Positions 55,728 to 64,000 of a stretch of DNA of 64,000 bases are shown piece by piece. The notes below the pieces were generated by a model, which did no database searches, was not told where the DNA came from, and worked only from the letters and a program-made list of their open reading frames with translations. This DNA is from Methylobacterium radiodurans (lineage in GTDB: Bacteria; Pseudomonadota; Alphaproteobacteria; Rhizobiales; Beijerinckiaceae), in assembly GCF_003173735.1 (NCBI RefSeq), contig NZ_CP029551.1:1789501-1853500 (forward strand), read 5' to 3'. The number at the start of each line of letters is the position of its first letter. Within the stretch, counting starts at the first letter, position 1. The translations under genes were made by a program, and so were the position numbers.

Positions 55728-56042
55728 TGAGACTCGGGCCGCCCGGCTCACCGCCGCGGCGGGCTTTTTCGTCTGCGCTGCCTGGGGTGGTCGGCCGCAG
55801 CTTCGTCCTGCACCTCCGCCTCAGCCGCGAGGAACCCGATGACGGTGCCCAACCGGGTGGGCATTGCCGGCGCCCGCAGTGGTTCGGCGCACCGCGTGCC
55901 GAATCTGTTCATCCCGTGTTGTGCGTACGAACACGGCTTCCGGGTTGAAACAAAGGGGTAGCGCACCAGACGCGATGGATCTTCGATTGCGTACGATCGT
56001 TAGCAATTCATATCACATCATAGTTCCGGCGCGCTCGCAAAA
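55728..56042 (+). terminator. Intergenic region with a third, weaker terminator copy
   Basis: About 315 bases. A hairpin at 55741-55769 (GCCCGG ... CCGCGGCGGGC then TTTTT) shares its right half with the two earlier terminators and ends the DUF6894-like gene. The rest has only shadow ORFs and leads to the ATP-grasp gene, whose promoter is probably in the less GC-rich 55960-56040 part. Confidence 0.5.
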
Positions 56043-57215
56043 ATGATGGCCCCGGTGAACAACACTGTTCATGGCGTCGTGGCGCGCGCCGGACCTCTGG
56101 GACCAGACATCGGGTCCTGTAAGGAGCGGCTGGCAGGCGGTGGGGTGCGCACCGCAAGGAAGGCCCTCCTTCTGGCGGAAGGCTTCCGGCTTCAGTACCG
56201 GGTCTTGCGTTGCGCAACCGAGGCCTTCGACGAAATATACGTGCTCGGGACTGGCGAGGCCGCCCAGCTGCGCCACTCGCGTGCCTGTACCCGCTACATA
56301 CCAGCACACGAGCCACTCAGCGCTTTGTTCGAACACCGCGGCGAGGCCCTCAATGTCTTGTGCGCGAAGCACCACATCGACTGCGTACTTCCGAGCTGTA
56401 GCAGCACCACGCGTCTCCTCGCCGCCCATGGTTCGCACCTGCAAACGCCGCACTTCCCTGTCCCGGCACCGGACACCTTCGCTGCTCTAGACGACAAGTG
56501 GGAATTCGCGCAGGTCTGCGCCGCCCTGGGGCTTCCGGCTCCACCGACCCGGCTGTTCGCGACTGCCAACGAGTTGCGGCAGGCAGCCGAGGACCGCACC
56601 GTCACATTCCCGTTGATGATCAAACCGACCGCAATGTGGGGCAGTTACGGGGTCCAGCGGCTGGACACGCCCGAACAGATTCCAGACAAGCTGAGCTTCA
56701 GCCCCGTTTTATGCCAGGACTACCTTCCGGGCGACGATCTCTGCGTGTTCTATCTGTGTCAGGCCGGGCAGATCCTCGAGACGTTCCGCTACCGCCGTAC
56801 GACGGTAGGGGTCGAGAGCGTCGAGGAGCCGGAGGTTGACCACCATGCTGCCGCCTTGATCCGCCATTTTGGCTACGATGGCGTGATCGGCTTCGACGTG
56901 CGCCGGACCCCCGACGGGCGTGTCGCCTTCATCGAGTGCAATCCGCGGTTCTGGTACCGCATGGACGTCGCGATGGTGACAGGCGTAAATTTTGTCACTT
57001 TGGGCTGCGCTACATCTCCCGTGCCGCGAGGCTTGCAAGGGAATTTCTTGATCCGCTCGCCGAGCCGCCTTGTCCTCGGCCTGCTCAAGCCCTGGGGCCT
57101 AAACCGTCTGGAATGGTCATATTTGGGCTACCTGAGCCGCGACTTGGGGGCGAACCTACGCATTGGATTGACGAGCCTCATTAGCGGCCAGCAGGCGCGC
57201 GGTCAGCAGTTCTAA
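56043..57215 (+). CDS. Orphan ATP-grasp enzyme
   Basis: 390 residues. ATP-grasp features are FPLMIKPTAMWGSYGVQRLD (nucleotide-binding lysine), LCQDYLPGDDLCVFYLCQAG, GYDGVIGFDVRRTPDG and VAFIECNPRFWYRMD (metal-binding E-x-N-P-R). The N-terminal ~130 residues form a pre-ATP-grasp domain (FDEIYVLGTGEAAQLRHSRA, IDCVLPSCSSTTRLLAAHGS). The enzyme would couple a carboxylate to an amine or thiol using ATP, but its substrate is unknown. A terminator hairpin follows at 57310. Confidence 0.82.
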   Translation: MMAPVNNTVHGVVARAGPLGPDIGSCKERLAGGGVRTARKALLLAEGFRLQYRVLRCATEAFDEIYVLGTGEAAQLRHSRACTRYIPAHEPLSALFEHRGEALNVLCAKHHIDCVLPSCSSTTRLLAAHGSHLQTPHFPVPAPDTFAALDDKWEFAQVCAALGLPAPPTRLFATANELRQAAEDRTVTFPLMIKPTAMWGSYGVQRLDTPEQIPDKLSFSPVLCQDYLPGDDLCVFYLCQAGQILETFRYRRTTVGVESVEEPEVDHHAAALIRHFGYDGVIGFDVRRTPDGRVAFIECNPRFWYRMDVAMVTGVNFVTLGCATSPVPRGLQGNFLIRSPSRLVLGLLKPWGLNRLEWSYLGYLSRDLGANLRIGLTSLISGQQARGQQF

Positions 57216-57306
57216 GCGCGAACGCATCCGACCGGCGGCCTCACCCTTAGCGGGATGAACCTTAGCCGGTCCTGTGCGTTCACCAGGCACCCAAGAGCTC
57301 AACACC

Positions 57307-57585
57307 TCAGCCCGCCCTGGACCACCCGGGCGGGCGTTTCTTTGCCCGCCGTCCATGGTGATCCGCCGCCGATTCCTCGCGCGCATCGGCCTCGGCTGCC
57401 AACCGCCGGATCACGTTGCCCAACCTCGCCAGCCGGGCGCGCCCCTCGCGGTAGGTCGGCGCATCGTAGGCCGACCGCCACGCAGCCAGAATTTGCTCCA
57501 GAGTGCAGCCGTGCAGATACCCGGCCGCGAGCGCGCGTCGGCCCTCGTCCGATCCACCCATGCGCGTGCTCAGTGCGCTTCGCAC
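57307..57585 (-). CDS. Possible hypothetical ORF
   Basis: 92 residues. AAGYLHGCTLEQILAAWRSA and YDAPTYREGRARLARLGNVI look like two regular helices; the ends (GRRAKKRPPGWSRAG) are low-complexity. It runs opposite to both neighbours and overlaps a terminator hairpin at its 3' end. It could be a small phage-type gene or chance; the helix pattern gives modest support. Confidence 0.35.
   Translation of the reverse strand: MRSALSTRMGGSDEGRRALAAGYLHGCTLEQILAAWRSAYDAPTYREGRARLARLGNVIRRLAAEADAREESAADHHGRRAKKRPPGWSRAG
57310..57343 (+). terminator. Terminator after ATP-grasp gene
   Basis: GCCCGCCC (57310-57317) and GGGCGGGC (57328-57335) pair perfectly around a 10-base loop, followed by GTTTCTTT. Oriented for the ATP-grasp gene that ends at 57215. 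Confidence 0.7.
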
Positions 57586-58158
57586 TGGCAGTGCCGCGCT
57601 CGAAAGTCAGTTTAACGATCGCGAGCCCGCTCGGCGATCTCAACGGTAACGCCGAAACCCATGGCGCCGTGGCGGACCTCCTGGCGGAGAGGGCGGCGAG
57701 CTTCGGCGAGATCACTGCTCTGCCCGTGTTCCAGAGGGGCGGGGCGGCCGCCGCTCTCCAGGCCGTGACCCTGTACGTCCACAGCGGGCAGGTGCTGCCG
57801 GTGTTGTCGCAGAACGGCACCATCGACGTCGCGCCAGCTCAGCGGCTCAATCGACTGAGCGCCGAGAAGATGCTGCAGGGTCTTAGCTACAGCTTCCTTG
57901 CCGCTCCTGTGGCGGGCTCCGGTATGCAGGCGAGCAACACCGACATACTGGTCCTCGCGGCCGTCCTAACCGGACAGGGACAGAGCGCCCGTGTCGCCGC
58001 CGAGCATGTCATCGCCAACATGGCGCAGCTGGGGGTGAACTGGCTCAGCGAGGGCAAACCGGTCACCGATCCGACCGAGTGCGCGCGTCGTCACGGCCGA
58101 CGTGGAGAGCTTCCTCACCGAGAAGCTGCCGGTCTGGCACCGGCTCGGGGTCGTCTAG
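57573..58158 (+). pseudogene. Methyltransferase regulatory-domain C-terminal remnant with frameshift
   Basis: From a GTG at 57573 the translation RFALAVPRSKVSLTIASPLG, FGEITALPVFQRGGAAAALQ, AVTLYVHSGQVLPVLSQ and YSFLAAPVAGSG resembles the C-terminal part of methyltransferases with a regulatory domain. The N-terminal methyltransferase domain is missing. At about 58078-58082 the similarity moves to another frame (ARVVTADVESFLTEKLPVWH) and stops at 58158, so there is also a frameshift. Non-functional remnant. Confidence 0.6.
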
Positions 58159-58203
58159 CAACGTTTTCTTGCATCGCAGCGTAGATCGAATACGGGAGGC
58201 GCC

Positions 58204-58971
58204 ATGAGCATCCAACCCGTCTCCCGCGAGCGCCATGCCCACTTGCGCTGGAAGGGCTTTTCGAGCTTCGCGTTTGCGGCCTCGACCACGCTTGCGCCAC
58301 TCGCGGCCGCGGAGATCAGCCAGGCTGCCCTGGCGCTGCCGCTCGCCTTCATCGAGCGCGATGGGCACTGGAGCATGGCGGCCGTGCTCGGTCTCATGCC
58401 CGGCCAAAACCTCTACGTGGACGCAGGCGGTGTCTGGCTCGGCCGCTACATCCCGGCAGCCCTTCGTGGTTACCCCTTCCTGATTGGGGCACGGGCCGAT
58501 AGTGAGCCGCCGCCCTGTATCGATGCATCGAGCGGCCTCGTCACGCCGGGGGAGGGTGAGCCCTTCTTCGATGAGGCCGGGAGCCTGAGCCCTACGGTCA
58601 CGCAGGTCATGCGCTTTCTGGAGCAGACGGCACAGAGCGAGGCCACCCTGGTCGATGCCTGTGAAACCCTCGCGAGCTTCGCCGTTCTGGAAGCCTAGCC
58701 CATCACGGGTCAGGACGAGGAAGGCCCGCGGCAGGTGAACGGCCTTCACCGCATCAGTGAGGCAGCGCTCAATCGCCTCGACGACCGCGCATTTGGCGCC
58801 GTACGCCAGGGCGGCGCCCTCGCCGTCGCCTACGCACAGCTCCTGTCCATGGGGAATTCGGTGGATCTCGGAAAGCTCGCCCAGGCGCGCGCAGCACGCG
58901 GCGCTGGCTCGGGCGGCCCAGCGGGCGAGCGCGGCACCTCCGTTAACTCTGCCCAACGACGACGCAATTGA
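58204..58971 (+). pseudogene. sapC: SapC-family gene interrupted by an in-frame amber codon
   Basis: Translation from ATG 58204 gives a SapC-like protein (LPLAFIERDGHWSMAAVLGL, NLYVDAGGVWLGRYIPAALR, GYPFLIGARADSEPP). At 58696-58698 a TAG stops it at residue 164. The same frame continues after the TAG with the expected C-terminus: QVNGLHRISEAALNRLDDRA, FGAVRQGGALAVAYAQLLSM, then LGKLAQARAAR up to 58971. A single nonsense change (possibly TGG to TAG) explains this. SapC was named for S-layer secretion in Campylobacter. Confidence 0.75.
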
Positions 58972-59211
58972 TTGTGATTGAGACTGGAGCAAACTTGGGC
59001 GTTAAAAGCGTCTGCCTGGTATGCAGCAAAAAATTTGCAGATAACTCCCGTTTGTGGAAGGTCCGTCTTCCGTGTCAGAGTGGTTTGTTATGGTGTACAC
59101 AAGCGTACCAAAGAGGTTGTTCCCGGACACGTGGGTGTTTCGCGCGGAGGTCCGGCTGAGCGCTGCCCCAACCCAAGGCCTGAGCGGTTGGCGGTAACGG
59201 CAGGCGATCGC

Positions 59212-59634
59212 ATGGCCACTCCCGAGAAGGGCACCGACCCTGAGACCTTCGCGCTGCGCCAAGCTTGCGGGTGCCTCCTGAAGGAGATGCGCGAGCGCAG
59301 CGGCCACACCCAGGCCTCGCTCGCCAAGTTGATGGGCTACGAGATCAAGACCTTCGTCAACCAGGTCGAGCTCGGGCGCTCACGCCTGCCGCCAGACCAC
59401 GTCGCCGGCTGGGCGCGAGCCTTCGGCGTCTCTGAGCGGGCGCTGGCTTTCATCACCCTGCGCTACTACGACCCGATCACCTTCGCGACCCTGTTCGGGC
59501 CGGTCCCGCCGGCCTTGCAGGCTAGCGACCCAGCCGCGCAAATCCGCGTGCTGGAGGAAACGATCGCAGACCTCTCGCGCATCCTCGTCGCGGCGAAGGA
59601 AGACCCAGTTCGTCCACCGGAGGGTTTGCCGTAG
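59212..59634 (+). CDS. XRE-family regulator, rightward member of a convergent pair
   Basis: 140 residues from MATPEKGTDPETFALRQACG. The HTH is LLKEMRERSGHTQASLAKLM, GYEIKTFVNQVELGRSRLPP. A shared segment ITLRYYDPITFATLFGP and a helical C-terminus (ASDPAAQIRVLEETIADLSR) follow. The ORF is open upstream to 58978, but that part has no similarity. It is related to the gene at 59735, which runs towards it. Confidence 0.82.
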   Translation: MATPEKGTDPETFALRQACGCLLKEMRERSGHTQASLAKLMGYEIKTFVNQVELGRSRLPPDHVAGWARAFGVSERALAFITLRYYDPITFATLFGPVPPALQASDPAAQIRVLEETIADLSRILVAAKEDPVRPPEGLP

Positions 59635-59734
59635 CTCCAGCTGGACCCTTGAGCGGCGCAGGGAAGTCCTGAAGGCCTGAGAAATCCCGCCAGCCAGCAT
59701 GCCTGGTCTCGCCGCGGCGGGCTCCCTTCTATGC

Positions 59735-60292
59735 TCAGCCCTCAGGCAGGCCGGCGCCATCAGCGGCCGGCGGAATCGAAGGTTTCGCCGGCACAGGCGG
59801 CGTGCCAAGTCTCGTGAGTGCCTCGACTTGACGAGCCAGCATCTGAACCTGCTCCGCCAGTCCCGCGACCTGCCCCTGCAGCGCCGTCATGGGCTCGGGG
59901 CTAGCGGTCTCGCGCGCGGCCCGACGTCCGCGCTTCGGGAACTCATCGACCCGCGCGTCTAGGGTAGCCTGCAACTTCTGCTGTAGCTCCTCGGCCTCAT
60001 CCCCGAAGAGGAGCGCGAACGTCTGCGGATCGTAGTACCGCATCATCATCTTCGCGAAGTCGCGCGGTTCCGACCGTAGCGCGACAGCCCACGCGGCCAC
60101 CTCGGACGGTGGAATGCGGGAACGGCCAGTCTCGACCATGGAGACGAAGACCTTGGTGCTGCCGGCGTGAAGCGCGAAATCTGTCTGCGAGTAACCTATT
60201 ATCTCGCGCAGTTGTTTGACGATCTTGCCACCCTGCTGCCGTAGGCTTGTTGTTTCAGAATCTGCCAGCTTCTGAGGCCGAGCGGACATCAA
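59735..60292 (-). CDS. XRE-family regulator, leftward member of a convergent pair
   Basis: 185 residues. The HTH is KIVKQLREIIGYSQTDFALH with TKVFVSMVETGRSRIPPSEV. The segment KMMMRYYDPQTFALLFGDEA closely parallels its neighbour's RYYDPITFATLFG. A coiled-coil C-terminal tail (MTALQGQVAGLAEQVQMLAR) may mediate oligomerisation. It is divergent from the surface-protein gene, separated by ~550 bases, so it might control it. Confidence 0.82.
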   Translation of the reverse strand: MMSARPQKLADSETTSLRQQGGKIVKQLREIIGYSQTDFALHAGSTKVFVSMVETGRSRIPPSEVAAWAVALRSEPRDFAKMMMRYYDPQTFALLFGDEAEELQQKLQATLDARVDEFPKRGRRAARETASPEPMTALQGQVAGLAEQVQMLARQVEALTRLGTPPVPAKPSIPPAADGAGLPEG

Positions 60293-60842
60293 TCAATCCC
60301 TAGATCAGGCCAGTGCTATAGAGATGGAGCTTATGCATGCAAGCGTCGAGGCGCACGGCATCCGACAAGCACCACTGCATTTTTACGAGACTCATGGGGC
60401 CGGGAAGCAGGGAGGTCAAGATACCGACGGTAGTTTATCAGTGCGCATACTCTACGCATCAATCGTTGAGTAATGCCCAGCCGGTTGTGATAATTTTGCC
60501 GCAGGCTCGTCCCAGGATTCGTATGAGCTGGCCCATGGAGCGTTTGTCGAGCACCGCCGGAATAGCTATCCCGAAGTATGATATTTTCATACCCTGAAAA
60601 ATATGATGCACTGTGAGGGTGTTACGACTGACCAGCAAGGCGAAAGCGAGTCGCATTTCTCTATACTTTTGTCGTCGTTTCTCATACTCTGCTGAAAAGA
60701 TGCGACGGCGCATGAAGAAGCGCTGGACAGAGATTGGTTTCGTGAATTAGATACCCATCGACCGATCCACCGGTCCGAAGCAGCACATGATCCTGACAGC
60801 ACAACAGTGTTGGATGGGACTGCGCGTCGCATGGGGATAATC
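60293..60842. other. Long leader region upstream of surface protein gene
   Basis: About 550 bases, less GC-rich than the flanks, without a credible gene. It should hold the promoter of the XRE gene and that of the DUF4214/RTX gene. A dyad GCGAAAGCGAGTCGC lies near 60640, and the stretch before 60842 ends TGGGGATAATC-ATG with a possible RBS GGGGAT. Confidence 0.45.
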
Positions 60843-63800
60843 ATGGCTCTCTCAGCAGCCCAGCTCAATACAATATATCAGAACGTCCTGTTCCGGAACG
60901 CCGACACTGCGGGCATCCAGTTCTTCGCCAACCGCACGGACATCTCGGACGCCCAGGTGCGTCAGCAGATCGAACTGTCGGCCGAGGCCACTCAGTTCAT
61001 CTCGCCGATCGTGCGCCTGTACCAGACCGTACTCGGTCGCGTGCCGGATCAGGACGGCCTGCGCTTCTTCTCGTTCCTGCTGCGTCAAGGCAGTACCCTC
61101 GAGGCGGTCACCGGCACGCTCCTGGCCTCGGACGAGTTCAAGGCCAAGACGACGGCCACCGCTGGCTCGGTCGACCTGACCGACACGGCCGCGGGCGCCA
61201 CCAACCAGCTCATCTCGGACACCTTCCAGGCGATCCTCGGTCGTCAGCCGGTTCCCGGCGAGTTCGCCTTCTTCCAGGGCCGTTCGGCCGCCTCGATCCT
61301 GTCGCTTGTCGCCGGCTCGCCGGAAGCCACGCAGGTCAACGCAGCTAACACGCTCACCTTCCTCGACTCAGTTGCCCAGGGCTCCTACCCGACGGGCACG
61401 CTCAGCGCGCAGACTGGCGGTACCGGCGGTGGCAACAACGCCGGCCAGACCTTCACGCTCACCAACGCTGCGGTTACGGGCATCCCGGACACCCTCACCG
61501 GCACTGCCAACAACGACACCTTCAACGCTGCTGCTCCCGGCGTACTGAACAACGGCGACAACATCAGCGGTGGCGCGGGTACGGACACGATCAACGTCAG
61601 CCTCAACGCTGGCCTTGCCAACGGTACGGGTTCCGCTGGTGGTACGATCCTGCCGACTCTGAGCTCGGTCGAGGTCGTGAACGTCACGAACTCGTCCGCT
61701 GCTTTTCAGATCCTGGATCTGTCCTCGTCTGCGGGCGTGACCAACGTCAACGTTCAGAACGTCGCGACCGTCGGTAGTGGCGTTGGCGTCCAGAATATCG
61801 CGGCCAACACCGTGAAGCTCGGCGTGAGCAACGTTGGCGACACGGGCGTTACGGGCACCCCAGTCCTCTTCACGTTCCAGAACGCGGCGCTGGCCGGCGG
61901 TTCCGACACGGTTGACCTTACCGTCAGCAACGTCGGCACGGCCACCGGCACGACGGCCGCAACGGCGCCGGCTATCACGATCCAGGGCGCTGCCGGTTCG
62001 AACAGCGGCGCCGAAACCGTCAGCCTGCACGTCAACGGCAACACCACCCTGGCGAACCTCAACGTCTTGACGACCGGCGGTGGCGCGACTGGTCTCACCA
62101 AGCTCGTCATCGACGGCTCGGGCAACCTGGCCATCGGCAACGCTGCGGCTGGCACCGGCATCGACTTCGTGGGCGCCGCTGGTCCTGGCTCGATCGATGC
62201 TTCCAAGGCTACCGGCAATGTGAGCATCGCGCTGCAGGCTGGCGGCAACAACGATGCCGTGAGCTTCCTTGGCGGCTCGGGCAACGATACGATCTCGTTC
62301 AACGGCACCCTTGATGCTCTCGACTCCGTCGATGGTGGCGCGGGCCGCGACACGGTCCAGGCCACGACCTTCCAGTCGGTCGTCAACGCCGCGAACGTGA
62401 TCAAGAACGTTGAGATCGTGAACGTCGCTGGTGTCGTTGCCGCCGGTGGTCAGGCTCTCGATGCTTCGAAGATCACCGGCCTCGACACCATCGTGTTCGG
62501 TGGGACGGGTGCCAACACCACCACCATTAACAACGCAGGCGCCAACTTCACTGTCGGCTTCGGTAACGGTGGCTCGGCAGGCGGTACGATCACCGTCAAC
62601 GAGACCAACGCGACGCTCGGTACGAACACCACCGACGTTCTGAACGTCAACCTCGGTACGAGCACTGGTGGTGGTACTGCTCAGGACTTCGGAACCATCT
62701 CGGCTCCGGGTGTTGAGACCATCGCCATCCGTACCCAGAGCAACTCGGTTCTGACGACCCAGGGTTCTGACGCGGTCGCGATCACGACCGATGCCAGCAC
62801 CAAGGCTATCACGGTCGCCGGCAACGAGTACCTCACGGTGACGGCGAACAACGGTGGCGCCGCCATCCAGACCTTCGACGCTTCGGCCAGCACGGGCGGC
62901 GTGAACACCGCCAACGTGACCTTCGCCAACGCCGGTGCCACGATCCGTGGTAGCGGCGCTCCGACGAGCGGCACGGTCGGCTTCACCATCAACAACGTCA
63001 CTGTGGCCAACAACCTCGTCGGTGGCACGGGCAACGACACGATCGTCGGCGGCTCGGGCAACGACCGCATCGACGGTGGTGCGGGCACGGGTTCGGACAG
63101 CCTCACCGGCGGTACGGGCCGTGACACGTTCGTGCTGAACGCCAACGGCAACGCGGCGAACCTCGCCAGCCCGGTCGTCGACACGATCACCGACTTCCAG
63201 CTCGGCGCCAACGGCGACCTTCTGGACTTCACGAACGTGCCGAACCTGCCGGTCCTGAACGGCGACGTGTCGGTCGCGCTCGTGTCCTCGCTGACCGGTG
63301 CTCTTCCGGCTGCAGCTACGGCGAACAATCCGGCGGGTCAGGCCGAGATCATCGTCCTAGACGCGAGCGTGGCGGCTCTCCAGGCTGGCAACGCGCAGCA
63401 GCTCAACGCGGCGCTGTTCAACCTGGGCGGCTCCGGTACCTACGGCAACGTGATCGTGGCCTACTCGAACTCGGCGACCGGCAACGTTCGCCTGGCGACG
63501 GCCCAGATCGTGGGTGGCGACATCACCAACGTCACCGACGTGGCGGTGCTGTCGAACATCACGACCTCCGCGTTTGCCTCGGGCTTCGCTGGTGGTACGG
63601 CGGGCGCTGGATACACCGGTAACCTGCTGGTCGGTGGTACGGCGCTCGGCGTTCCGGGTGTGACCTTCACAGCCAACAAAGTCGGCTTCAACACGACGTT
63701 GGCCGCGGACTCGGTCGAAGGCGTCGCTGTCGGCGGCGGCAACGACACCATCAACGCCACCGCGGCTCAGCTCGTCGGCGCTACCCTTCAGGGCGCGGCC

Positions 63801-64000
63801 GGCACCGACACGCTCAACATCACCACGACCACGGCCGTGGACCAGACGGTTGCGCTCAACACGATCGAGGTCGTCAACTTCACCGGCAACACGCCTGTCG
63901 GCACTGGGCTTACGTTCACGACCGACGCGGCAACCGCCGCGACGATCAACAACACGTCGGCCAATGCGTCGACCGTGACGCTCGGCTCGGCCAACCTGAC
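60843..64000 (+). CDS. DUF4214/RTX beta-strand-repeat surface protein (3' end outside window)
   Basis: The frame stays open from ATG 60843 to the window end, at least 1052 residues. The N-terminal ~180 are DUF4214-type helices (MALSAAQLNTIYQNVLFRNA, IVRLYQTVLGRVPDQDGLRF, SDTFQAILGRQPVPGEFAFF). The rest is Gly/Asn/Thr/Val-rich beta-repeat sequence with calcium-binding GGxGxD nonapeptides (LVGGTGNDTIVGGSGNDRID, LTGGTGRDTFVL, about residues 725-760). No signal peptide: type I secretion through a C-terminal signal is expected, as for S-layer and RTX proteins. Codon use is strongly biased, suggesting high expression. Confidence 0.88.
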   Translation, partial: MALSAAQLNTIYQNVLFRNADTAGIQFFANRTDISDAQVRQQIELSAEATQFISPIVRLYQTVLGRVPDQDGLRFFSFLLRQGSTLEAVTGTLLASDEFKAKTTATAGSVDLTDTAAGATNQLISDTFQAILGRQPVPGEFAFFQGRSAASILSLVAGSPEATQVNAANTLTFLDSVAQGSYPTGTLSAQTGGTGGGNNAGQTFTLTNAAVTGIPDTLTGTANNDTFNAAAPGVLNNGDNISGGAGTDTINVSLNAGLANGTGSAGGTILPTLSSVEVVNVTNSSAAFQILDLSSSAGVTNVNVQNVATVGSGVGVQNIAANTVKLGVSNVGDTGVTGTPVLFTFQNAALAGGSDTVDLTVSNVGTATGTTAATAPAITIQGAAGSNSGAETVSLHVNGNTTLANLNVLTTGGGATGLTKLVIDGSGNLAIGNAAAGTGIDFVGAAGPGSIDASKATGNVSIALQAGGNNDAVSFLGGSGNDTISFNGTLDALDSVDGGAGRDTVQATTFQSVVNAANVIKNVEIVNVAGVVAAGGQALDASKITGLDTIVFGGTGANTTTINNAGANFTVGFGNGGSAGGTITVNETNATLGTNTTDVLNVNLGTSTGGGTAQDFGTISAPGVETIAIRTQSNSVLTTQGSDAVAITTDASTKAITVAGNEYLTVTANNGGAAIQTFDASASTGGVNTANVTFANAGATIRGSGAPTSGTVGFTINNVTVANNLVGGTGNDTIVGGSGNDRIDGGAGTGSDSLTGGTGRDTFVLNANGNAANLASPVVDTITDFQLGANGDLLDFTNVPNLPVLNGDVSVALVSSLTGALPAAATANNPAGQAEIIVLDASVAALQAGNAQQLNAALFNLGGSGTYGNVIVAYSNSATGNVRLATAQIVGGDITNVTDVAVLSNITTSAFASGFAGGTAGAGYTGNLLVGGTALGVPGVTFTANKVGFNTTLAADSVEGVAVGGGNDTINATAAQLVGATLQGAAGTDTLNITTTTAVDQTVALNTIEVVNFTGNTPVGTGLTFTTDAATAATINNTSANASTVTLGSANL

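Noticed and set aside
57546..58992. 309-codon minus-strand frame overlapping the SapC locus (58063-58992)
   Set aside because: Antisense to the SapC coding sequence, which has recognisable family motifs; the minus-strand product has none.
62431..63994. Minus-strand ORFs rich in Val, Pro and Thr opposite the RTX gene
   Set aside because: Antisense of a repetitive beta-strand gene; their composition is the complement of Gly/Asn/Thr/Val codons.

Overview
The window is high-GC alphaproteobacterial chromosome. The gene content fits a Methylobacterium-type member of the Rhizobiales: class II DAHP synthase, a small Rmf-family protein, tlpA divergent from argH, two-subunit glycyl-tRNA synthetase, a DUF6894-like protein, and a DUF4214/RTX surface protein. 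The genus is an inference, because no rRNA or other marker gene is present.

Bases 1-23.8 kb are mostly ordinary chromosome. They hold a c-di-GMP phosphodiesterase cut by the window edge, DAHP synthase, OsmC, a SulP transporter with a STAS domain, an OmpA-type protein, an Uup-type ABC-F ATPase, a polyhydroxyalkanoate-system protein, RlpA, an Rmf-like ribosome factor, RarD, a hybrid histidine kinase with two receiver domains, tlpA/argH, an IalB-like protein, glyS/glyQ and an S49 peptidase. Two things stand out here: an AT-rich segment inside glyS and a composite palindromic repeat between the IalB-like gene and glyS.

Bases 23.8-29.3 kb are a scarred accessory zone. A short MCP signalling gene ends inside a MASE1-GGDEF gene that lacks its N-terminus. 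An IS5-type transposase remnant and an MHYT-PAS hybrid kinase follow.

Bases 29.3-55.2 kb are a prophage that is probably defective. Its left end is a 45-base copy of the 3' half of a tRNA-Thr gene next to a tyrosine integrase. Moving right there are small leftward genes with an HNH nuclease, a LexA-like repressor facing a Cro-like gene, and repeated operators placed inside matching leftward and rightward promoters. A rightward replication operon follows (GapR-like protein, RuvC-like resolvase, DNA methyltransferase, DnaB-like helicase, replication protein), ending in a NusG-like protein with a KOW domain, which I read as the late antiterminator. Two surface-polysaccharide genes (O-antigen polymerase-like and acyltransferase) lie in the opposite orientation between the early and late genes. 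The late region keeps a gpZ-like tail protein, terminase small subunit, a terminase large subunit broken after its ATPase half, a gpD-like baseplate protein, and a lysis cassette (lysin, holin, two spanin-like genes). Portal, capsid, tail-tube and tape-measure genes are absent. No partner attachment site is visible in the window, so the right limit is uncertain.

Bases 55.2-64 kb are another accessory zone: a duplicated terminator, a DUF6894-like protein, an orphan ATP-grasp enzyme, a frameshifted methyltransferase regulatory-domain remnant, a SapC-type gene with an in-frame amber codon, two convergent related XRE regulators, and the start of a very large DUF4214/RTX beta-strand-repeat surface protein that runs off the end.
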